Shown: positions 32,158 through 44,116 of the stretch, piece after piece
How positions within the stretch are numbered: position 1 is the first letter of the stretch
Layout: each line of letters starts with the position of its first letter
Assembly (NCBI GenBank): GCA_003665825.1
Contig: QPFY01000010.1
Span: 62,001 to 126,000, forward strand
Length of the DNA stretch: 64,000 nucleotides
Direction of reading: 5' to 3'
From: Microbotryum silenes-acaulis
Taxonomy: Eukaryota > Basidiomycota > Microbotryomycetes > Microbotryales > Microbotryaceae
Program-made: the position numbers and the translations under genes
The notes under the pieces: generated by a model
The model's input: the letters and a program-made list of their open reading frames with translations, nothing else
Database searches by the model: none
What the model was told of the DNA's origin: nothing

Positions 32158-34419
32158 TCAATCGAAAGTAATCTTCTTACCCTTGGGAGCATTCGCCAGG
32201 CTGAGCTGAGCCTCTTGAGCCCTCCGCTTCGCCTCCCAACTCGGGTGCATACCCTCCTCCACCAAGGGCTTTCCGCGAGCCACCGGAGCCGCACGAGGTA
32301 CCTCTACCGGCTGCGCACCAGAAGACGAGAACGTGATCTTCTTTCCCTTTGGAGCATTGGCCAAGTTGAGCAGAGCTTCTTGAGCACGTCGTTTCGCTTC
32401 CCAGCTGGGGTGCATGCCCTCCTCGACCAGAGGCTTCCCACGAACGACAGGAGCACTTCGTGTCGAATCCGCAGGCCTGATCCCCGACGACGAAAAATTG
32501 TCGATCTCAATAGGAACGATCGGTGTCGAAGTCTTGTAAGTAACGGTCGGTCGAACGATCTTGCGTTGCCCCACAGGCGCAGCATTGGGGTTGTTCGCTG
32601 CCCCTGGAGTCTTGGTCGGGTCGTAAGGCGTGACAGTATGGTTGAGCGCGGCTTTGGTGATGGCCTTCTTGGACGAGGCTTTGCCTCCCTTTTGTGCTGC
32701 GGGGGCGCCGCCCGTCTCCTTGACAACGTGGTTCGCTCCTGAGCCGTACTTTTTTTCCCAGATACTGCCAGACGGAGCAGAATCAGGTGAGCAACTTGTC
32801 TATGATTTTGTGGATTCCGTAAGCACAGCCACGACTCACGCTTGACGAGCTCGCTGTCCTCTTCGGTTCTTCCGCTTCTCCTCTCGCTTATCCTGTCGTT
32901 CAGCGTCTTTGACCCATTTAGCATCCTCATCATCCGAGTCGGAATACGACACATAACCCGCAGCGAGTGAAGGCAAGAAAGCCGAAGAGGTGATGGGTCG
33001 CGTCGTGGTCGATTCTTTCTTGGGCCGCTTATCTAGTTTCGTATCCACGGGCGTCGACTTGGCTTTTGCTTTCGGTGTGGTGGCTTTGGATGCTGCCACG
33101 ACCGGGAATGACGAGTCGGATGCAATCGATGCACCACAATCGTCGTCATCGCCTTCGTCTTCAGCGCCACTCTCTGAACCGGACCAGTCGGTCCCACCAT
33201 CTCCCCCGAGCGCCTCGAGCTCCCGTCGGACTTCATCATCGTCAATCCCAGACTCGCCACCATCCTCATCACCCCCGTCCTCTTCGTCGTCACCCCTCTC
33301 TCTCTCCGAAGCACGTTGCATCGCTTTGAGCCGCTCGGGATCGATCGTCATCTCCCTCGGTTGCTTCGCCTTCAACTCGCCCTTCAGCTTCCTCTCGGCT
33401 CGCTTCGACAGACGTCTTTCCCCAACGACCGCTGGCACCGGACTAGCATCCACCTTAGTTCCGTTGGTCGAGGAAGATGCCACGCCAACACCATCCTGTA
33501 CAACCGACTTCTTGTCCTTGCTCGGACTTTTCGCTGGCACTGCCTTGATGGCAACCGGTCTGGGGGCGACTTCTTCGCCAAGCCGTTTCTTGATGGCTCG
33601 AACGATCTCTTCCCATGCCTCATGAACGGTCTTGTTGGCGAGAACGCGATTCCTCGCTTTTCCAGGAGTACTTGTCGCGTCCGTCTCGGTTGTTGTAGGT
33701 GGGATTTGTGTTGGCAGTGAGGCGGTCAAAGTAGGAAGATGCTTGGAGAGGGTAGGGGAGGAGATTTTGCCGAGGCGGGTATGGAGGATGTGTGTCGCCA
33801 ACGGATCAATGGGAAGACCCTGCAAGAACGGTCAAGAAGACACCATCAGCATCCCGTGAAAGTTGAGAGCCAGGCAGTCCTGTGCGTAATGACCAACCTT
33901 GAGCGCCTCAAGTTGAGCTTCGAGATTAGCCACGACCGTCGTAGCAACGCCTTCCGTTTCTCTGCAACCACGACAAGTTCTCTCAGCACAAGGTTCATTT
34001 AATCCTGAAAACACTGAATATAGCATCGTTGTGCTGTGCTCACCCCGCTCGCTTGAGTTTCCTCGTGAGCTTCTGCAGCTCGAACGTCTTGCTCTTCTTG
34101 ACGGCCTTGTGCAGCAGCTTGAGCGCGTGGTGCTGACAGCACAGCAATCGCAAATGACGATCAGCATACAAGCTCCACCATAAACATAACTTTTCATCTT
34201 GATCGCACCCACCATGTAAGCCTTGAGCGCCTTGAGCTGTTCCACTGGATCAGGCGAGACCTCTTCCGCTGCTCCGTGCTTGCGACGTTTACCCATCTAC
34301 GATACAGGGTAGGCAGCGAGATGTAAGGTCATCAGCAGATCTCATAGGCGCACAATCATAGTGTGACTCACCTGTTTGGAAGGAGCGTCATCGTTGATGC
34401 GACGTTTGGTAGGGCCCAT
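32158..34419 (-). CDS. BUD22: Bud22-family ribosome biogenesis protein (SRFBP1-like)
   Basis: Bud22 is a nucleolar protein of the small-subunit processome needed for 18S rRNA maturation. The first exon 34372-34419 encodes MGPTKRRINDDAPSKQ. Further exons give MGKRRKHGAAEEV..., ALKLLHKAVKKSKTFELQKL (a Bud22 helix, on the minus strand near 34060-34130), EGVATTVVANLEAQLEALK and LPIDPLATHILHTRLGKI. The middle is acidic and Lys-rich (SDSDDEDAKW). The C-terminus carries the family hallmark HPSWEAKRRAQEA followed by GKKITF. The hallmark is present twice, as two adjacent 55-residue units (32329-32493 and 32164-32328) that match at 45 of 55 positions by my count. Most Bud22 proteins have it once. Exon borders near 32760-32840 and 33830-34200 are inferred. 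The stop is at 32158-32160. Confidence 0.85.
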
Positions 34420-34786
34420 GGTGGCAGCGCGGCGTGGGATGGGATGGTGTGGGATCGGACGTGGGGCGAACGAAGCCGTTGCGAAGCGAGGCCGAACCGA
34501 AGTCTCCGACCGAAAACGGTCACGTGATGGGCAGCTTTACAGTGGTTTTATTGACCCCCGATAAGGAAGTGCATGCATTCTCAATTCATGACTGGTCCCC
34601 GCATCCATCTTTAAAGTTCAAAAGTGACTCAATGTGTAGGACTCTCTCTCAGTATCCTGACTCTCACTGCCGAATATCCCGATGATCAATAATTGTCAAT
34701 GCGCCCCCCACCTCCCAGACACCAGCGTAAATCCTTTTTGTGCGCATTAAACTAGATACATCCCAAATGACCTCCGATGACCTGCT
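34420..34786. promoter_or_regulatory. BUD22 promoter region and GAD 3' flank
   Basis: About 370 bases contain the upstream region of BUD22 and the 3' end of the glutamate decarboxylase gene. A palindromic TCACGTGA lies at 34520-34527, about 100 bases before the BUD22 ATG, and is a plausible bHLH-type site. No gene is seen. Confidence 0.5.
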
Positions 34787-37163
34787 CTAGCAAACTGCAT
34801 GCGTCTTCTTGTGCTTGCCCCTCAACGAATGCTTCTCGTGCTCAACATGCTTCGTCTTGGCCGCATGCGAAGCAGGGTGATGCTCCGACTGCTTCTCCGC
34901 ATCCTGATCGATCTCGCCCTGCGTCTTGCCCGCCAAAGCTTCAGCAACGGCCTTGGGCGCTTTGGAAAGGTATTCGACGGTGTGCGTAAGGTCACGAACG
35001 AACTGCTCGCATCGGGAACGGGAGAAGTCCTCTCGCACGACGACGCGCAGCATCTTCATTTGATCCGTGTGAGGCGCCATGGTATCTGCGAGCGGCGACG
35101 ATGATCATCAGCACCTGTTCGTTTACGCTGGTACATCTTTATCGCTCACAAGCAGGCACGATCCAACCTCGCTGGCGCAAATGACCGGCGATGGCGAATT
35201 CGTCAAAGCCAACGTCGGCCTTGACGATCCTCCAAGCGACAAGGGGCAATCCCCGACCCTCGGTCTCGGACATGAGTTCGAAGAGATCTCCCCCGCCGAG
35301 CTTGAGCACCTGCTGCGACAAGTAGTCGGCTGTGCAGGTCAAGTTGGACATGATCGACTCGTAGCCCGAGCGGCCGAGGCGCAGAAATTGGTAGTCTGTA
35401 GGAAAACAAGACGACAGGGGTCAGGACTTTGATCTTGCCGGCTTCCCAAAGATTCTGAACTTACATTGGCCAAGAACCTGTGTGTGTGTTCGAGTATTAT
35501 CCACATTAATCTCAAATCACCGAGCATGGGTGACGTAGACAGCCTGTACTGACCTGGACGCCTGACTTCGAAAAGTTGAGGGTGAAGCTGCTTTGGGGGC
35601 TACCGAGGTCTGTTTTGGGCGATCATTCGATGAAGAGTGCACAGAGCCAGTGAATCAGATTCCGTTCAAACATCCGACGAGAATAGCCAGACAGTACAAG
35701 ACTCACAGTTGACGGTGAAGACCACCTCGTCGGGCAGGTACTTCTTCTCCCTGAACACGAGCCACCCGACTCCAGCGTAAGCGAGTCCGTACCTGTCGCA
35801 GTTGAAATTTGCGCAGGAATGAGCATGTGTATCGCACTTCAAATTGATAGTCCAAATCTCTTCAGACTTACTTGTGACCCGAAGCGTTGATCGAACACAC
35901 CAAAGGCAGACGGAAATCCCATTCCAGGTCGGGCATGACGAAAGGAGCGACGAATCCCCCCGAGGCACCATCGACGTGGATGTGCACATCGAGACCCTTC
36001 TCCTTGTTGACCTTGGCGACTTCGTCGTTGATGCCCTTGATGTCCTCGTACTGACCCGTGTAGGTCGTACCTGCAAAGACGATCTCGGTGGATCAATGTC
36101 TACCGCAGGTGCTCGGGAAGAACCAGCCGAACTCACCGAGGATCGCGCAGACCAGAATCGTGTTCTCGTCGCAGAGTTCGGCGCACTCCTTGGGGTCCAT
36201 GACGTACGCCCCAGTTCGGCAGTACCAGTACCTTTCCTCGACTTCGAGGTAGCGCGCTGCCTTCTCCCAGCACACCTGGACGGCGGCGTTCATGACGAGG
36301 TTGGGCTTTTCAGTCGACTTGCCCTCGGCTCGGCGCTTGATCTGCCAGCGACGCTTGGCGGCGAGAACAGCGAGGATGATGGCTTCCGACGATCCAATCG
36401 TGCTGACACCAAGTGCCTCGGCCTTGTGGTCGGTGAGAGGTGCGTTGAAGAGGCTGGGGTCGAGATAAGTAAGCCTCAGATTGAGCCCGTGGTGACCTCG
36501 ATTCCATGATTGAAGATATGCTTACCGGGCAACAATGTTGACGCAACGAGTCTCGATCTCTCCCCTACCAGTGAGCGAATGCATCCCATATCAGTAAGCA
36601 TCAGCTCTAAGCTAGCGCTGGAATGCCAGCACTCTGGCACCCCCCGCGAGTCGCCCGACAAAGATGAGCTGGCTTACATCGAAGGGTATTCCTCGACATC
36701 AATAAAGTTCTTGGACAAGTTTCTGTGTATTAAGGAGCCGGTTTAGTACGTCAGCTCACAGGCTCATGCTCTGTCGTCGTGCCGTGCGGTGTCGTTGTTG
36801 CGGCCCACGGCTCCACGAAGGCAGGATCGATCGGGCGGGGGCAGCGGCGCCCCACCTGCCACGTGCCGATCGATTTGAAATCCCGGAAATGCGCATGTCA
36901 CTCACGCCATCATCAAACGCTCAGCCTCAGGTTCTTGATACGTCGTCACAAAACTCGCAAGATTCAAAGCCGGGTTGCCATCCAGTAACAGTTCATCCGA
37001 GATGAAGCGTTGCACGACCGTAGCCGGTAACTCTTGTTCGGGCAACTCGAAGCGACGGATACCATTCCTAGCTAGGGAGTTGCCGTACACGGTCGATGAG
37101 ACGTGGTGGGCTTCGGAAGGGGAATCCTTGACGCGAGAGTCGGCGGGGACGGTGGAGAGGACC
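34787..37163 (-). CDS. GAD1: Glutamate decarboxylase (PLP-dependent), 5' end unresolved
   Basis: Glutamate decarboxylase makes GABA from glutamate. In fungi it feeds the GABA shunt and oxidative and acid stress tolerance. Read on the minus strand, exons give [113 protein letters not shown] (PLP-Asp) and [20 protein letters not shown] with the Schiff-base Lys. Then come [19 protein letters not shown], the 13-nt exon 35465-35477 (VLGQ), [15 protein letters not shown], and [20 protein letters not shown] before the stop at 34787-34789. The last exon is 34787-35085 and the previous one 35150-35395. The first conserved exon starts at 37163. The initiating exon lies within the next 200 bases or so to the right, but several donors are possible. 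The C-terminal His/Lys tail is longer than in yeast Gad1. Confidence 0.92.
35465..35477 (-). other. 13-nt microexon in the glutamate decarboxylase gene
   Basis: GTTCTTGGCCAAT is flanked by CACACAG and GTAAGT, and encodes VLGQ plus the first base of Tyr. Its inclusion is needed to restore the conserved GVQVLGQYYQFL segment, which corresponds to GYQVIHQYYNF in the yeast enzyme. Confidence 0.8.
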
Positions 37164-37634
37164 CTGCGGAGATGGAAGGGGAGCGGGAAGGGATCAGCGG
37201 GGGGCAAGAAGGACACGCCGAGTCGCCTTCATCAAACGACACCGAGCGACGGAGAATCCGCGCAGGGGCACGGGTACTTTGGTGCGTCTGTGGTTCAAGG
37301 CCACGGTCTCGAAGTCAACTGGTGTAGCTTACATTGCTTCGCGATTCGATGCTAAAGTGGTGATGTATCCGGGAGGAGGTGGCTCGGGAGCGTGAGGGAA
37401 AAGACAAGTGGCCAATCGGCTAGGCGCCGCCAAAGACGACCAGACCGAGCCGAGAGGCAGAAATAGCTACAAATGACCAATTACATCGCCGATCGATCGG
37501 CGCAGCGCAGTAACACCTTCTCTGGACGAGGCACGTATCCTTGATTGCAGCACGTGGATGGCGTAAATTCGGTTTTGAATATACAGGTCGCATCGCATTT
37601 CAAAATTTGTGTTCAACATTCAAACTCCAGAATT
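37164..37634. other. GAD upstream region and NTE1 3' flank
   Basis: This stretch contains the unresolved 5' exon and promoter of GAD and the 3' flank of NTE1. A purine/pyrimidine-biased block at 37180-37260 resembles an intron with a CTGAT branch point before the acceptor at 37164. No other gene is seen. Confidence 0.45.
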
Positions 37635-40600
37635 TCAAATCGAATTCCTACGAATGCTATGACCCCTCTTTTGGACTTTGGCCGCCGAGATCTCGCCAAC
37701 GGTGCCCGTCGGCAATTGGCCTTCCTTGCCCCACTTGGTCAACAACTCTTTAGCGTGCGCTTGACCAATCTCGAACAGTTCACCGAAGCGTTTGAATTCC
37801 ATCTGCGAGATAGCCGAGTGTGCAAGTCAGCAATCGTTGTCTAGAGTTCGAGCCCACCACTTCGTAGACTCACGGTCCCGAATTGTGTGACCTGAGAGGA
37901 AAGCAAGATTCAGGCCTGATGAGTTAGCACGAATGTTTATCATTGTCGAAAGGGTATATTGCGCTCACAGGCATCCTCATGTAAAGTACACCAGGTGTCG
38001 CTTTGGCCTCCTCGAGCATCTTCACGCTCGACACGCTAGGAGAATAATAGAACAAACCAGTCAGTGTGCATCGGACGACAAGACACGACAAGTTCAGACT
38101 TACTAGGTCAACCGGGACTGAATCTCAGTAATATTGGGGATGTTGGAAGGCGTCGCAAACGGATTCCAGCGCTGAACCAAGAGCCACCAGCCCGACACGC
38201 TCTCGCCGTACGATCGAGGCGAGGTGTCGTCGACCGATCCAACATCGACCGCAAAGACCGAGGCCGCGCCCATCGAGAGCATGACCGAAACCTAGTGTAA
38301 AAGTATAGTCAGTGACTGAAGCTGCATTTACGCTCGGAATGATTGGCACAAGCCGAACTGACCGGCAAGTTGTCGACGTATCCGCCGTCGACGAGCATGT
38401 CCCCAGCGTCGCAAAGCGGCGGCAACAGTCCCGCCAGTGACATGGACGCCCGAATGTACCGCCACGCATAGCCCGTCGTATGCACCTCCATCCTCGAGTG
38501 GGTGATGTTCGTCGTGTTGCAGAAGAACGGCAGCCACATGTCTTCGATGTGGACGTCGTAGAAACTCTTGTAGATACCTCGGTTGAACTCGTGGCCTAGG
38601 GAAAGGTGTACTGGCCAAAGTCAGCAAAGGCCACACACGTCTAAGACACTGGGACTTACCGGTCGTATATGCGACCACTGGGTAAGTCAGATCGGTGAGG
38701 ATACGCCACAAGGTCGACATGCGACCACTAAAACGTTTCGCTCGGCCATACGTCGATACGAGGTCCCCTTCGCGAGCGTAAAGACCTCCAACAAAGGAGC
38801 CGATCGAGGTGCCTCCGACCATGTCGATCGGAATCCCTTGGTCAACGAGCGCTTGAATCACGCCGATGTGGGAGATCCCTCGCGCACCACCACCACCCAA
38901 CACGATACCAATCGATTTTCCGCACAATCGACGAGCCAGTCGGGCAAAGTCGTTCAACGCCGGTGGCCGGAAGTGCTCGAGCGCTTGAGTACTCTTGCGG
39001 TACTTTCCAATCTGGACCTCGACTCGTCGAGCGATCTTGCGTAGCGCAACAACAGGCGCTGGGTCATCGAAAGGCGCTGGCATCGTCTCGGGTGTGGCGC
39101 CGATCATTTCGATATGGTGATGTGCATGGATCCAGGGCCGGTTCTGGGCGAGTCCGACACGTCAGAACACTGGTCAGCCGAGACTCCTCAAAAGTAGACG
39201 AGCTAGCTCACTTTGAGCCATGGACGAGTGGTGCCAGGCGGCACCGTCCTCTCGGAATGCAGCAAGATCAATTCCTTCCTCGCCGTCGTCTTCATGCTGA
39301 CAAGAAGTTTCTCGTACTCTCCCAGGCCCGGATCACTTCCACCATCAGCAACGAGCAAGATACAATCGGCCTGTCGAATGCACGTCTGCGTCCACGGCGC
39401 CGAAACAGCCGTATCGGCGACGTAGAGGACGATGCGGTACTTTTGTTCCGTTTCGGCCAACCACCCCGCGAGCTTCAAAGTCCCCATTCGACTGAAGGCA
39501 TGTCGCCCGAGCACCTGCATCACCGTAGCTTGGTTGAGATAGCTTGTCGGAGCACCCATCGATTCGAGCGCGTGCAGGAGCTTCGTCGAAAATACTGACA
39601 CCGGGACGTGTCGATTCGTAGGAATAATGGCGACCGTCTTGAGGTTGAAGTTGTCTTTGCCCATACGGTCCATCCCACCGGTGGAAAGCGGAAGCGGGAC
39701 CGACGAGCGGGCATGGACCTGCGAACGCAAGCGAGCGGCGATGATGCGCGAGATCTGGATCGTGACGAGGGGATGGCGCACCGAGATGGCGTTGAAGAGC
39801 GTCATGGGCATCCTCGCCAACTCGCTGTCACGAATGGCGTGAAGCGTGGAAGGACGCGTCGATGCGGTGATACAGTCGAGTTCGCCAACCGACTCGCCTT
39901 GACCGTATTCGCTCTCGATCTCCACCCCTCCTCCTGCTTTCTCGTTAATGGACCGCAGTCGACCGTTGATGACCTGGCGAAGGGTTAGATAAGCTGACGA
40001 TCAGCACAGGTGAACCGCATTCGGGACAAGCCGGGGCTTACGATGTAGAACGAGTCAGCTGGCTCGCCCTGACGGTAGATCACTTGACCCGCGCTGACAT
40101 GCTGCCAGTCCAAGGCCGAGTCGATGTGCAAGATCAGCGGCGAGAGCAGACTGATCAATCGCTTGGCCAAGGTGAGCAGTACGATTGGCTTGCGGTCCAT
40201 GATCCTGTCCAGAGCCTTGGCCGGCAAGAAGCCGACGTAGCATTCCGTTTTGGCGGTGATGTCGACGTAGGAAGGAAAGCCAGACAGCGACGAGAGGTAA
40301 CCTGCAATTCCACCCGGCTTGACCGTGAACAGGGGCGTCGAGGTTTTCTCACTCGGTTCTTCGTTCATGGGTGGCAAGTCGCCCGTGTCCACGACGGCTT
40401 GCGTCGCCCGAGGGATGAGTTTGGGTCGAACCATCGGTGTCGAACCCCGTCGAAGCGGTGTGCTCACAGTCGGACCTCCACTGGCCTTGGCCCCGTACGA
40501 GCTTCGCCTCGAGTGAGCGCTCGACGATGTCGGTGAAGATGCGGTCGGGATGTTAGTCGTCGCCGTCTTCTCTTGATTCTTGATCGTGGCATCTGCAGTC

Positions 40601-43273
40601 GGCTCGGGCATCGAGACGTCCAAGAAACCTTCGATGACAAAGTAGAGGCCCGCATTCTTCTCGCCTTCCTTGACGAGGGTGCTGCCCTTAGGGAAGAACA
40701 GGACCTCCACTTCGTTTTCGAGCTCAGTTGAAGAAAAGCTCGCAATGGAGGAGCCAGTGACAGACGACTCGTCGTCAAAGGCGTGCATACCGAGGAACGA
40801 GAGCGAGCCGAACGAGGAGTTGAAGACAGCTCTTTGCAAGTTTGAGGCCGCTTCGGTGGGTCGGACCATGGGCGAGGCTTCAATCGAAGCAGATGGGGTA
40901 GCAGCATGGTGGACGAGCCCGATCGCTTTCGAAATAGACTCCATCACGGCCTGGCGCAGATCAAAATCGTCGACGGGCGACGGGCCGTCAGACGAGCGCT
41001 CGATCCTTGGCGTCGCGAGTGGACTGAAGTGGATCGATCGCAGCTCTTCGTCGGCCGGAGTGGACATCGTCAAAAGATCTCCGGCTTTGCGCGTCGACAT
41101 CCCGCCTCGACTCTTTCGGTTCGCAGAGGGGCGGTACTTGAGGCGCACACCTTCTTCGTGATCTTTATGGGTGTCATTTCCCCAGAAGACGTCACCCATT
41201 GCGGGTCCAGCGATCGGGGTGGCTATCGTAAAGTAGTCGAGGTCATCGTGGTCATCGTCAACGGGGTTTTCGGCCAGCTTCGTCTCAGGCTGGAAACGCT
41301 GTCGCAAGCGATGGATCCCCCCACTCTCCCAGAATGCATCGGGCAAGGGGTAGCACGCGAGCTCGTTGATCGCTTTCTCCGTACGGATGACTTCTCGGGT
41401 CAGACCGAGGTACTTGTGGGCGGTCAAGAATGTCACGCGCTGCAGTCGCGTCAGGATAACTTGAACGATGTGTGCCGCGGCGTTGGGGAACTTTTTCGTG
41501 AGCCGTCGGAACGCTTCGGCGGGGATGACGGCCAAAGTCGTGTCGGTCGTGGCACGAGCGATGGTGCGCTCCTTCGGGACATCCTTGCCATTCCCGTGCG
41601 TACTCTCGAAGCTCTGTCCTCGGAATTGCGGCGGCGAATGCTCAAAGCTGAAGCCGGGTGCACCTGCCGGGTGGCCTAGACCTGGCGGCGATGCGGGGTG
41701 GAAAGGGTGGATCGACGGGCGAGGAACGTTACCCCGGTCCGTGGACTCGCCCGACTCGTCATCCGCGTCATCGGTCGAATCGCCCGTGCTTCCTTCCTCT
41801 GGAATGATGGTGCCAACCGAGCCATCGAGCGAGGGCTGACTAAACACTCGTGTAGAGCTTTGACGAAGAGGAGATCGGGAACGGCGCCCCGAGGGAGTTC
41901 CGCTGCTGGGCCTCCGTTCACGTAAGTGATTAGGGTCATCGAGGTGGAAGTCTGTGACGTCAGAGTTGCAGTCCGGTCGAGTGGCACCAAAGCGACCCTC
42001 GGACGCTCTTCGGGGTCGTGCCCGAGCACCGGATGCTGATGGGCGTGCACCCGACTGGGAAGCGCTACCCATGGAATGCTCATTCTCCTCGTAGCGCAGC
42101 TTGACATCCTCTGTGAAGAGTGACAGGATGGTGAACAGGCTCGATAATGTGCCTCCTGATTCGACATTGTTGAGCAGCTGATACCCGTTGTTATCCTCGT
42201 CGTCATAGGCATCCCTCGCTGGCTCGCCGTCCGTCGGGGTCGAGGTCTGGGCAAAGACTTGCACGGAGCCATCAACGACGATGTAAAAGGACTTGTCCTG
42301 ATCCAGGTTGAGCGTGTCCCCGGCGATGAGTCGACGTGTTTGTAGATGGCGCGCAAGCTCGTGGAAAACTGGTTTTTCGAGATACCCAAACACCTTGATT
42401 GCGGACAGAAACTAATGGCGTAGGTGGTCCGAGAAGGTCAGTCCAGATTGAGAAGACCAAGCAAGGGGCACTTTGCTCACCTCGTCGAGATAGTTGTGGA
42501 ACCTGGGTTGCGCTTGATCGGTCACGAGATCGGGGTGCCTGTTTCATGGATCCCGCCCCTGATGTGAGCGAGTGAAGCGAGACGCACATAAAGGATGTAC
42601 TCACAGGTCGAAGCCCTCATCCTTCTCCAATGGCGCTACCTTGAGTGTGGTATACCGGTTGAGGTAACGCACCTTCCAGACGTAGGACAAAATCGTTGCG
42701 CCTATGAAGAGCGTTATAACGACCGACATGAAGTTGAAGCGCAACGTAATCGTGGCTCCCCAATGCAGGATTAAGAAAGCCCATCGTGGCAAGGTCAAGG
42801 TGACAAAGGCTGCGAGGTGTGCCGACTGCGAAGAGAAATCGAGAGTGGAGTTAGCAACCCGCTTCGTTCGATCAGAGAGCCAGCAGTGGCCGGTCGCTCT
42901 TGGTGCGTTGATCAGGAGCCGAGTTTCAACAGTGCGATATCACACACATCACACTTTGCCTGTGTTGCTGCATCCACACGTGAGCACACGACAGGGCGAG
43001 CACCGTCACCTCCCGAGCCCGCTTTGGATGACGTCGGTCCAGGCTAGAGTGTGCGATCTAGCACCAGAACATCGACACTACACAGGCGTCCACACTCACA
43101 GCAGAAGCCAGCCAGCTCAACACATAGTACGTGAGTCTCAGAGTCGAATTGAGCGCCAGGATAAAGTCCTCTGACGCGGTCGGTGCGGCGAACGGCGGCG
43201 GTGTCGCGACGGCAGCTGACGTACGAGCTGCTGCAGAAGCCGCTTCGGAAGCCTTTCCCGCAATCGCATCCAT
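37635..43273 (-). CDS. NTE1: Lysophospholipase NTE1 (neuropathy target esterase homologue)
   Basis: Nte1 is an ER integral-membrane patatin-type phospholipase B that deacylates phosphatidylcholine to glycerophosphocholine and controls membrane lipid balance. Start ATG 43273 gives [14 protein letters not shown]. The N-terminal exons contain three hydrophobic spans ([51 protein letters not shown]). Cyclic-nucleotide-binding-like domains follow: [20 protein letters not shown] and [31 protein letters not shown]; and [17 protein letters not shown] with [10 protein letters not shown]. The patatin domain has [20 protein letters not shown], the nucleophile in [14 protein letters not shown], and the dyad Asp in [13 protein letters not shown]. 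The stop is at 37635-37637 after [10 protein letters not shown]. Many introns split it; the large exon 39985-42393 is uninterrupted. The size of about 1600 residues is normal for fungal NTE1. Confidence 0.93.
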
Positions 43274-44116
43274 CTTGAACACCTGCGCTTTCCCTCGTAG
43301 CGTGCAACGAGACTACTACTTAGAGCGAGCCGAGTCGAAGTGTTCCACTTTGGCAGGCGTCGACGGTGACTGCGCGGAAGCAAGAATGTGGGGCAGCGCC
43401 GGTCGCAAGCGAACTCGATTGTCGATCGCGGAAGCAGTGCGGAAGCTATTGACTCGCGAATAACCCTGCTCCTCTGGTTTGAGTTCATGCTCCACTACGA
43501 TACCGACCTATTAGCGAAGGAACTGGAGAAAATTGAGCAGTTGACAAGTTTTTTGTATTTTCTTGGGTACTCTTGGCGACTACGTCACGTGATCATTGCC
43601 GGCGCAACTAGTAACCAGCACAGCAGAAGGACCTCGAAGGGACCAGCCTGCTCGAGCAAAGTGTTGGTGAACAAACTGTATTGAAGATGCTAGTCTAGAT
43701 CCTTTTATTCGTCTGGATTGTCCACCCCGTGCCATGACAGCCGACCACGATTCAGGAAGAGCAGGCTAAGACTATCTCCGAAGGCCGAGCGCGGCTTTCA
43801 CGTGGAAATCAGCCAAGCTCAAATCCCCACATTCGTTGGGGGACATGGTGATTTCGTGGCCACTCGAATTTTGCACGAGCGATTACAAACCTGGTTGGGT
43901 CGAGTGTTGGCAGGTAGCACACTTCATCTACGCGATTGCTGACTCGATCCGCCCGACGGGGACTCGGAGTGAACCTGTGCGAACTCCGAGACAGTCCGAG
44001 ACCGAGGCATCGTTCGCTCGGTCCAGCGAGTCACCACTGCACGCCGCTCTCGGTCCTGCCATTCACTGTCTGTTTAGACTTCGGACTTCCACCCCATTTG
44101 CTCTGCTCGTTCCGAC
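43274..44116. promoter_or_regulatory. Divergent promoter between NTE1 and class 3 lipase genes
   Basis: About 840 bases separate two divergent lipid-hydrolase genes. A palindromic TCACGTGA lies at 43585-43592. Short plus-strand frames here lack recognisable motifs, and I see no gene. Confidence 0.5.
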
